Assembly: GCA_035405645.1 (NCBI GenBank)
Contig: DAONJL010000049.1
Coordinates: 1-18,699 of the forward strand
Source of the DNA: DAONJL01 sp035405645 [NCBI: bacterium]
GTDB lineage: Bacteria; JAGOBX01; DAONJL01
Direction of reading: 5' to 3'
Length of the DNA stretch: 18,699 bases
A program made the position numbers and the translations under genes. Below the pieces are notes generated by a model, which was not told the DNA's origin, searched no databases, and was given only the letters and a program-made list of their open reading frames with translations. Positions 7,785 to 14,776 of this stretch are shown piece after piece (position 1 is the stretch's first letter; each line of letters starts with the position of its first letter).

Positions 7785-8645
7785 TTATTTTTTATAATAA
7801 TCAAATACACCTTTTCCAACTTTATCACCTAAATAACCAGCACGCACTAATTTTAATATTAATGGACAGGGTTTATATTTTACATCACCTAATTCTGTAA
7901 ATAAATGTTGCAACATCAATAAAATTTCGTCAAGTCCCATTTTATTTGCTAATGTTATCGGTCCTATTGGAAAATTATATCCTATTTTTATTGCATTATC
8001 TATATCTTGTGCACTCGCTATTCCTTCCATTACCATATTAAATGCTTCATTTATATATGTTAATATTATTCTTGTTGATACATAGCCCGGATATTCGACA
8101 ACCTCAATTGTTTCTTTACTTAACGATTTTATAAATTTATTTATTTTCTGATAAGTATCATCTGATGTTAATAACCCACGCACTATTTCAACTAATGTTA
8201 ATTCCTGCACTGGAAATACAAATAAACAACCTATAACTTTATCCTGTCTTTTTGTCTTTGCTGCTAATTCTGTTATGCTTATTGTGCAAGTATTTGTTAT
8301 AAATATTACATCTTCATTACAAATCTTATCTAATGTCTCAAACAAATTTGCTTTTTGATTTAGATTTTCTGGTATTGCTTCTATTACTAAATCAACTTCT
8401 TTTGCTTCCTGAAAATCACTTGATAATCTTAAATTTGCAAACATTGCCTTTTTTTCTGATGGCGTCAAACTCCATCGTTCTATTGCTTTATTTATTTCAT
8501 TTTCAAATAATTTCATTTTTTCATTTAACTCTTTTTTTTCTGGTTCAAATACTATTACTGAATAATTTTTTGATAGTAATGTTTTACATATTATTCTTCC
8601 TATCGTTCCAAAACCAAATAATCCTACTATCTTGATTTTTTTCAT
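7785..8645 (-). CDS. 3-hydroxyacyl-CoA dehydrogenase-like protein lacking catalytic residues
   Basis: The 286-residue protein has the full length and fold signals of 3-hydroxybutyryl-CoA dehydrogenase (Hbd/PaaH). A Rossmann glycine motif GLFGFGTIG is at 8-16, with an acidic residue (Glu34) after the second strand as in NAD-binding members. VIEAIPENL is at 87-95, and a C-terminal domain holds FPIGPITLANKMGLDE and AGYLGDKVGKGVFDYY. The active site is altered. The family block GMHFFNP is GCLFVFP at 139-145, so the catalytic His is Leu141 and the Asn is Phe144. The NTS serine is Cys120, and the Asn of PGFxxNR is Thr191. Glu153 of the His-Glu pair remains. It may bind NAD or acyl-CoA without normal dehydrogenation, or act on another substrate. 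GGAGGA lies 8 bases upstream of the start. Confidence 0.85.
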   Translation of the reverse strand: MKKIKIVGLFGFGTIGRIICKTLLSKNYSVIVFEPEKKELNEKMKLFENEINKAIERWSLTPSEKKAMFANLRLSSDFQEAKEVDLVIEAIPENLNQKANLFETLDKICNEDVIFITNTCTISITELAAKTKRQDKVIGCLFVFPVQELTLVEIVRGLLTSDDTYQKINKFIKSLSKETIEVVEYPGYVSTRIILTYINEAFNMVMEGIASAQDIDNAIKIGYNFPIGPITLANKMGLDEILLMLQHLFTELGDVKYKPCPLILKLVRAGYLGDKVGKGVFDYYKK

Positions 8646-8664
8646 ATTTTCAATCCTCCATTAT

Positions 8665-9726
8665 TTAATTTTGCTTTTTTATATATAAATTCGATTTTAT
8701 ATAAAAATTTAGCAAATATTTTATTGTTACTTTTAAAACACATATTATTGGTATTGCAAGCAAAATCCCTATAAATCCAATTATATTGCTTAAAATAATT
8801 ATACTAAGAATAATTAGTAAAGGTGAAAGTCCAACCTGTCGTCCCATTATACGTGGAGCAATAAATACTCCATCTACAAATTGTATAAATCCAAAAAATA
8901 AAATCAATAAAAATATTTTTTGAAAACTATGATACTGAAAAAAACAAATTATCATTGAAATTATTAAACCTGTTCCTACTCCTACATAAGGTATAAATGT
9001 TAATAATCCAGTCATTATTCCTAATATCAATGCAAATTTTATTTTTAATATTGAAAGAAGAATTGTTGTTAATGTCCCGATTATTAAACAATCTAATAAT
9101 TGTCCTCTTAAATACTTTCTCAACAATATATCTATTTCTGATAAATATGTTAATATTTTTTCTCGTAACTCAACTGGTAAATATTTCTTAATTAAAAAAT
9201 TTATTATTTCAAAATGATAGATAAAATAAATAAAAGAAATAATGAAAATAAAAATTTGAGAAATTATCATAAAAATATTTAATAATCCTTTGTAAAACAA
9301 TTGAACAAAATCTGAAGTTAATTGTAAAATATTTGTTATATAACTTTGATTGATTCTTATTAATTTTATATAAAAATCAATATTCTTTTTAAATTCTGGT
9401 AAATTTATATATCTTTCTATATTTAATTTTTTTATATTTCGTCCAAAAAAATTTATCATCTCTTTTAGCTGCTCTATTATTGTTGGTATTATAAAAAGCA
9501 TTATTAAAATAATTATGATAATTAATATAAAACAAAACGCAAATATTATTATTGTTCTTTTTATTTTTAATTTTTCAAAATAATTTATTATTGGTGAAAA
9601 TATATATGCAAATATCCAACCAAGAATTATGGGAAAAAATAAATTACTGTAAAAAATAATTATAGAGAGAAACAAAATGAATAAAATAAGAAGAAATAAA
9701 AATTTATAAATTACATAATTCTGCAT
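8665..9726 (-). CDS. AI-2E family permease (TqsA/PerM-like)
   Basis: This 353-residue polytopic membrane protein matches the AI-2E transporter family (formerly UPF0118). Members include exporters of autoinducer-2 and Na+/H+ antiporters; the substrate cannot be read from sequence. Hydrophobic segments lie at about 8-28, 30-48, 58-82, 148-171, 210-228, 232-262, 268-288 and 302-333. A large loop between the third and fourth segments is typical. Signature blocks are RKYLRGQLLDCLIIG at 203-217, LLTFIPYVGVG at 241-251, and APRIMGRQVGLSPLL at 290-304 followed by IGILLAIP. No Shine-Dalgarno is visible before the ATG. It starts 16 bases after the chemoreceptor-like gene, so it is probably translated by re-initiation. 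Its place next to receptor-like genes could hint at envelope signalling, but this is weak. Confidence 0.93.
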   Translation of the reverse strand: MQNYVIYKFLFLLILFILFLSIIIFYSNLFFPIILGWIFAYIFSPIINYFEKLKIKRTIIIFAFCFILIIIIILIMLFIIPTIIEQLKEMINFFGRNIKKLNIERYINLPEFKKNIDFYIKLIRINQSYITNILQLTSDFVQLFYKGLLNIFMIISQIFIFIISFIYFIYHFEIINFLIKKYLPVELREKILTYLSEIDILLRKYLRGQLLDCLIIGTLTTILLSILKIKFALILGIMTGLLTFIPYVGVGTGLIISMIICFFQYHSFQKIFLLILFFGFIQFVDGVFIAPRIMGRQVGLSPLLIILSIIILSNIIGFIGILLAIPIICVLKVTIKYLLNFYIKSNLYIKKQN

Positions 9727-9742
9727 AAATAATTTTTAAGTT

Positions 9743-11719
9743 TTATATTTTAAAACTTACTATTTCTCGCTTTAATTGATTAGCAAGTAAAAATAATTCA
9801 TTTGCTTTTTCAAATGATATTTTTATTAACTCAACCTGTTCTTCTATATTATTTAATATTTTTGAAACTTCTATATCTGTTTTATTTGTTATTATTGAAA
9901 TATTATGAATATCTTTCGTTGCATTCTCTGAATTTACTAATTGATTTTCTGATAATTTTGTTATTCGATTAAGCATATTTTTTACATTATTTATATTATT
10001 TACTATTTCAACTAAACTATTATTTGCTTTTACAACACTCTTATTTCCTTCTATTACTTTCTCTTCGCCTGCTTTTATTGATATTAAAACCTGTTCCATA
10101 TTTAATTTTATTTCTTCTATTATTCCTGCTATTTCAAGTGTTGATTCTGCTATTTCATCTGATAAATTGCGAACCTGTGCTGATATCTCTTTTATTACTT
10201 CCTGCCTGCTTTCTGATTTTGATGCTGCTAAATTAACATTATATGCTAATGTATTTGTCTTCTTTGTTATTCTCGTTATTAATGATGTTATATTTCCTAT
10301 TTTTATTATTGAATTATTTAATTTTAAAACCATCTCTGCTATATTATTAAAACCTGCCTGTATTTCTGTTATTTTTGTATTTACTATTTTTACTGCATTC
10401 ATTCCTTCTCTTGCTTTTTCACTTGTTGACTCTGAAAATGATTTCACTGCTTCTGAATTTTGAAATATATTCTTTGCTGATGCTGTTAATTCATTTATAC
10501 TTGATACTATCTTATTTAAACTCTCTGTATTTTCTTTTACACCGATATTTATTATATTTATTTTATTCTCTATTTCTGATATGTTATCTTTTGATTTTTT
10601 TGATGTTGTATATATTGAATTTGATGTATCTATTAATTGAAATGCTGATGAATTTATCTTATGCACTATATTTAATAACTCTTCTGCCATTAGATTTATG
10701 CTATTTGCTAACTTCTCTATTTCATCACTCGTCATTATATTTGCCCGATTTTTTAAATCTCCTTTTGCTATTTTCGTTACTGTGTTCACTAACAAAAATA
10801 TTGGCTGTGTCATTTTCTGTGACATTATATTTGCACCAAAGATTCCTAATATTATTCCAATCAGTGTTAATGTCGCTATATATAATTTTGCTTTTTTTAA
10901 TTCTTCATCTATTACTTTCAATGACATGCCCAATCGCAAAGAACCATAATACATTTCCTCACTTTTTATAGGAACTGTTATATCCATTATTTTAATATTT
11001 TCAATCACAAATATTTTTTTAAATCCTTTTATTTTTACTTCTTCTTTATTTGCTTCTTGTGAAACTCCTATCACAGCTTTTTCTTTTTTGATTTCTTTTA
11101 TTTTTTCTTCATTTAATTCTATTTCTTCTATCTTTTTAAATATATTTTTCTTTATCCTGAAATTTCTTAAATAATCTTCTGGAAAAATGTAATTTAAGTA
11201 ATTACTATAATTGTTTATATATAATGTATAATTTATTAGTTCATTTATCCCTTTTATTTCTTGATTTTCAGGTATTAATAAATATGCTTTATGTTTTATA
11301 TTTTTTATTCTTAGTTCTTCTTTTATTATTTCTTCATTAATATTTTTATTTTCTAATAATGGATTATTATGAACTAAAATTTTATTGTCTTCGGATAAAA
11401 TGAATATATAATTCAATAATTCATATCTCGCATCTTTTATTTTTTCCTTTTTATTTACTTGCTCTTCTGTTATACTTTCTAATTTTATTTCTGATAAATT
11501 TTTTATATAATTATTTAATGTCGCAAAATCTCCTTTTAATAATGGTTCTATCGAACTTAATGATAATGTCCTTGCTAATGTAAATCCAAGTATTTTTATT
11601 TGTTTTCTAATATTATTCTCTTCACGATTTAATGATATTATTCCTACAAGAACCATTATTATTATTATTAACGCTGTTATTAAAAATACAAGTTTTAATT
11701 TTATATTTATGTTTTTCAT
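9743..11719 (-). CDS. Methyl-accepting chemotaxis-like protein with degenerate signalling tip
   Basis: This 658-residue protein has chemoreceptor layout. It has a membrane segment at about 9-29, a periplasmic sensor region at about 30-277 (possibly Cache-like: LARTLSLSSIEPLLKGDFATL) and a second membrane segment at about 278-298. A HAMP domain follows at about 299-350 (PIFLL, IAKGDL, DEIEKLANSINLMAEEL), then a long helical hairpin to the end. The hairpin tip at 479-520 aligns without gaps to the CheA/CheW-binding tip. It keeps KTN, LAYN and VR, but the Glu after LALN is Ala498, the Arg is Lys501, and GFAVVA is VIKEIS. It may not control a normal CheA. No CheW pentapeptide or cheB/R-tail is evident. 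It begins 4 bases after the next hairpin gene, without a Shine-Dalgarno. No che genes are in the window. Confidence 0.85.
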   Translation of the reverse strand: MKNINIKLKLVFLITALIIIIMVLVGIISLNREENNIRKQIKILGFTLARTLSLSSIEPLLKGDFATLNNYIKNLSEIKLESITEEQVNKKEKIKDARYELLNYIFILSEDNKILVHNNPLLENKNINEEIIKEELRIKNIKHKAYLLIPENQEIKGINELINYTLYINNYSNYLNYIFPEDYLRNFRIKKNIFKKIEEIELNEEKIKEIKKEKAVIGVSQEANKEEVKIKGFKKIFVIENIKIMDITVPIKSEEMYYGSLRLGMSLKVIDEELKKAKLYIATLTLIGIILGIFGANIMSQKMTQPIFLLVNTVTKIAKGDLKNRANIMTSDEIEKLANSINLMAEELLNIVHKINSSAFQLIDTSNSIYTTSKKSKDNISEIENKINIINIGVKENTESLNKIVSSINELTASAKNIFQNSEAVKSFSESTSEKAREGMNAVKIVNTKITEIQAGFNNIAEMVLKLNNSIIKIGNITSLITRITKKTNTLAYNVNLAASKSESRQEVIKEISAQVRNLSDEIAESTLEIAGIIEEIKLNMEQVLISIKAGEEKVIEGNKSVVKANNSLVEIVNNINNVKNMLNRITKLSENQLVNSENATKDIHNISIITNKTDIEVSKILNNIEEQVELIKISFEKANELFLLANQLKREIVSFKI

Positions 11720-11723
11720 TTTT

Positions 11724-13055
11724 TTAATTTGTTTTATTTATTATTGATTTTAATTTTTCTATTATTATTTTTAATTCATTATTTAAACCTATTTCTAATT
11801 CTTTAATATTTTCATAATCCTTTTCTATTATTATTATCTTTTTCGTTTCATTTATAAATCTATTAAATAATTTGTTATATAATTCTGTAAGTTCGCTCAT
11901 ATTTTTTGTGTCTTTTATATATAAATCTATATTTTTAAAAAAATGATTTACTTCCTTTTTTAAATAATTTATTTCGTTCGTTGTAAATAATGTATTTTCA
12001 AGAACATTATCAATATTATCAAAATTATTATTTAATTCATTCAATAAATTTTTATTTTTTTCTGTTAGATCTTCTATTATTTTTTTTATCTCTTCTTCTG
12101 ATTTTATTTCAATTATTTCTTTTTCATCTTCATCTTTAAAATTACTCTTTATATTCAAATAGCCTGATTTCAACAATATACTATTATTTTTAATTATATC
12201 AAATTTTTCTGATAATTCATTATTTGAATTTTTTATCTCTTCAATTAATGATAGTATTCCACCTTCTTTTATTTCTAATTTTGAAATTTCTATTCCTATA
12301 TTTGTTATTAGTATATCTATCTGTTGTAATATATTATTACTTACTTCTAAATCTTTTAATAAATTCAAAATTAATTTTTCCTGTTCTTCTATTTCTGATT
12401 TTATTTCTTCTCTATTTTTTTCTTCATTTCCTTTTTTATCGATTATTTCATTATTTATTTTTTGAATGTTATTTATTATTGTTATTATTTCTGTTATTAT
12501 TTTTATTTTCTCGCCAACAAATTCTTTTAACATTTCTATCTTTTCATAATTTTTGCTTAATTGTATTTCTTCTTTATTTAATCGTGTTAAAATATTATAG
12601 TCCATATTCTTTAATATTTCTATGTATTTTTCTAATCTATTATTTTGATTTACATATTCTTCATATAATTGTTTAATTCGTATTTCTGTATTTTCTAATA
12701 CCTCATTCAAATTTAATATATTTCTTATTATTATCTTATTCTTTTCCTGTTGCTCTTTTATTAACTTTATTAATTCTGAAAATATAAATCTTCTCTTTAT
12801 TTCTTTAATTTCATATAATGGATTTTTTAATACTTCTTTTAATTCATTTGTTATTCTTTTTAATTCATTAAAATAAAAAAGTTTTAATAATAAAAATATT
12901 ATTAATGTTGAAAGAATTGATATTATTAGTGAGATTGTTATTAATTCAATTTTAATTACATTTTCCAGAATTGTATTGTTAACTAAAAAAGAAACCAAAA
13001 AAAATATTGAAAATAAAAATAGAATTATTATTATCTGTTCGAAATTTTTTTTCAT
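11724..13055 (-). CDS. Membrane-anchored coiled-coil protein with cryptic chemoreceptor-type tip
   Basis: The 443-residue protein has two hydrophobic segments at about 7-28 and 35-60 with almost no loop between them. A long, highly charged, helical cytoplasmic region follows. It would not be named by ordinary similarity. At 242-275 it aligns without gaps to the chemoreceptor hairpin tip: QIDILITN sits where QTNLLALN is expected, then IGIEISK for AAIEAAR, GGI for GGF-like positions, and EEIK for xEVR. Asn252, Glu256, Gly266 and Glu273 are retained, and Lys259 replaces the Arg. So it is probably a divergent receptor-like signalling or scaffold protein lacking a periplasmic sensor. The ATG follows the TruB-like stop directly (TAAATG), and GAGGAG lies inside that gene. 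It pairs with the larger receptor-like gene 4 bases downstream. Confidence 0.6.
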   Translation of the reverse strand: MKKNFEQIIIILFLFSIFFLVSFLVNNTILENVIKIELITISLIISILSTLIIFLLLKLFYFNELKRITNELKEVLKNPLYEIKEIKRRFIFSELIKLIKEQQEKNKIIIRNILNLNEVLENTEIRIKQLYEEYVNQNNRLEKYIEILKNMDYNILTRLNKEEIQLSKNYEKIEMLKEFVGEKIKIITEIITIINNIQKINNEIIDKKGNEEKNREEIKSEIEEQEKLILNLLKDLEVSNNILQQIDILITNIGIEISKLEIKEGGILSLIEEIKNSNNELSEKFDIIKNNSILLKSGYLNIKSNFKDEDEKEIIEIKSEEEIKKIIEDLTEKNKNLLNELNNNFDNIDNVLENTLFTTNEINYLKKEVNHFFKNIDLYIKDTKNMSELTELYNKLFNRFINETKKIIIIEKDYENIKELEIGLNNELKIIIEKLKSIINKTN

Positions 13056-14033
13056 TTATTTTATCTCCTCTTTATTACTTTCCTGCTGTTCATTTGAGAC
13101 AACTTCTTTTATTGAATTTAATGCTGTTATTTCTTCTTTTGTTAATTGAAATAAAAATACTTTTTCTGGTGAAATATATTTTGTTGTACGACTTATTTTT
13201 GCTAATGCTAAAAATTTATTATTTTTATCTACTATTCTTATTATTCTACTTGATGGCTTATTACCATTTTTTAATATATAACTACTTAATACTTTCGTTC
13301 CATTAATTATTCTTTTTAATGTTATTCCTTCTACTTGATAAGTGGCAATATCTTTTAATATTTCATTAAAATCTATTATATCGTTCAATGAAACTTTATC
13401 AATTGTTACCGCAGCATCTATACTATAAGGACCACTTTTTATTCTAACTAATTTTGTTACTATTGCGCCTGTTTGTAAATATGCACCTAAATCATTTACT
13501 ATACTTCTTACATCTCCTCTTTTATTTAATTGAACTCTAAAACTTAATTTCCCATTCTCAAATTTTACATCTTCATATTTATATATTATTACTGATTGGT
13601 TTATTTTTCTTATTATTTTTTCTTTTTTTGTTTTTTCTTTTATTGATTTTATTACCGCTGCTGGTATTATTCTTTGTTTTATCTCACCTGAAAATTTTTC
13701 TTTTAAGATTTGCTCTATTTTTTCTTTTGCTATTTCTATTTTACTTTTATCTATAAACTTTTTTACATGACCCTGTATATCATAAGTATCTGATATATAA
13801 CCCAATTCTGCTTCGACATAATATTCATTATCATAATGTCTCAAAAATTCTATTAATCTTGTTCCTTTATTTACACAGATTAAAACTATTCCGCTTGTAA
13901 ATGAATCCAATGGTATTACATATCCAACTTTTTTTAATTTTAGTTTTTCTTTTATTTTCTGTGTTATTTCTTCTGTGCTTATTCCCTCTGGCTTATGTAT
14001 TACTATTAATCCATTTATTTCTTCATTGTCCAT
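13056..14033 (-). CDS. TruB-like pseudouridine synthase, divergent
   Basis: This 325-residue protein has the order of elements of TruB, which makes pseudouridine 55 in the T-loop of tRNA. NGLIVIHKPEGIS at 7-19 stands for the usual GxLxxDKPxGxT. VGYVIPLDSFTSG at 36-48 stands for VGHTGTLDPxAxG and keeps the catalytic Asp (Asp43) but not His, Thr, Gly or Pro. NEYYVEAELG at 69-78 and SDTYDIQG at 81-88 fit the following strands. FSGEIKQRIIPAAVIK at 114-129 replaces FxGxxxQxPPxxSAxK. GDVRSIVNDLG at 173-183 replaces GTYIRSLxxDLG. A PUA-like tail covers about 235-297 and a Lys/Glu-rich end follows. The start lies inside the ligase-like gene, overlapping it by 19 bases. Activity is doubtful; it may have a changed RNA target. 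The usual nusA-infB-rbfA-rpsO setting is absent. Confidence 0.75.
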   Translation of the reverse strand: MDNEEINGLIVIHKPEGISTEEITQKIKEKLKLKKVGYVIPLDSFTSGIVLICVNKGTRLIEFLRHYDNEYYVEAELGYISDTYDIQGHVKKFIDKSKIEIAKEKIEQILKEKFSGEIKQRIIPAAVIKSIKEKTKKEKIIRKINQSVIIYKYEDVKFENGKLSFRVQLNKRGDVRSIVNDLGAYLQTGAIVTKLVRIKSGPYSIDAAVTIDKVSLNDIIDFNEILKDIATYQVEGITLKRIINGTKVLSSYILKNGNKPSSRIIRIVDKNNKFLALAKISRTTKYISPEKVFLFQLTKEEITALNSIKEVVSNEQQESNKEEIK

Positions 14034-14770
14034 ATTTTACTTTTATACCTCTCCTCTTTTATTTCTTCAACTTCTTTTCGTTCTTTTTCATTTATTTTTT
14101 TCTCTTCAACTTTATATTCTTTATTTAATAATCTCACAAATTCATTTATAAAAAATTCTCTTTCTATTCTTAAATCAAATTCTTCCAATTCTTTTTCATT
14201 AAATATATCTCTTCTTTCCAAGTTGCTTTTTAGTTGTAATGATGATTGTGCCATTACTATATTTTTCGTTATATAAAATGCTATACCATATATTTTTGCA
14301 TTATTATATACTAATTCATTTTTTATCGCTACACTAAAACAATCTGTTTTAATTCTATAATTTATTTCCTTAATTTGACATTCTTTTATTTCTTCATTAT
14401 TTTTTTTAATATACAAATTTGTATTAGTCAATATTTTTTTAATTATGGTTGGAAAAAAAATTTTTATTTCATTATGCTCATTTTTTTTATTTAAAAAAAA
14501 ACCACTAATTAAAATATCATTTTTATGAAATACTCCACTTCCTCCTGTTATTCGTCTTACTATTTCTATCTTGTTTTTTTTACAATATTCATTATTTAAT
14601 GAATTATATCTTTGATTTTTACCAATTGTTATTGCTGGCTCTTTTAAAGTATAAATCCTTATTATCTGTTCTTTTTCATTTTCAATTTTTTTTAATAACA
14701 TTTCATCAATTGCCATTGCTGTTGCACAATCATATTCTGCCATGTCTTTATAGAGCAGTATCTTTTTCAT
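14015..14770 (-). CDS. Lipoate/octanoate ligase or transferase family protein (LplA/LipM-like)
   Basis: This 251-residue protein belongs to the biotin/lipoate A/B ligase fold. Members attach lipoate to, or move octanoate onto, lipoyl domains of 2-oxoacid dehydrogenases and glycine-cleavage H protein. The helix MAIDEML is at 19-25. RRITGGSGVFHKNDI at 72-86 matches the RRxTGGGxVxH substrate loop, with Ser in place of the third Gly. AKIYGIAFY at 158-166 carries the expected active-site Lys159. Cys144 in TDCFSVA sits where LipM-type octanoyltransferases have a conserved CF, so transferase activity is possible; I cannot separate ligase from transferase. The C-terminal part is short and charged, ending RYKSKIWTMKK. 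It starts 6 bases after the fusion gene with no clear ribosome site. Its end overlaps the TruB-like start. Confidence 0.85.
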   Translation of the reverse strand: MKKILLYKDMAEYDCATAMAIDEMLLKKIENEKEQIIRIYTLKEPAITIGKNQRYNSLNNEYCKKNKIEIVRRITGGSGVFHKNDILISGFFLNKKNEHNEIKIFFPTIIKKILTNTNLYIKKNNEEIKECQIKEINYRIKTDCFSVAIKNELVYNNAKIYGIAFYITKNIVMAQSSLQLKSNLERRDIFNEKELEEFDLRIEREFFINEFVRLLNKEYKVEEKKINEKERKEVEEIKEERYKSKIWTMKK

Positions 14771-14776
14771 CTATTT

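Noticed and set aside
10375-10971. Plus-strand open frame of about 198 residues opposite the chemoreceptor-like gene
   Set aside because: Almost entirely Leu/Tyr/Phe repeats from antisense reading of coiled-coil codons. No ribosome site or family resemblance.
13056-14033. Frameshifted pseudogene of truB
   Set aside because: The frame is open across the full family length, motif order is kept and it is overlapped with its upstream neighbour, so it is a divergent gene and not a broken one.
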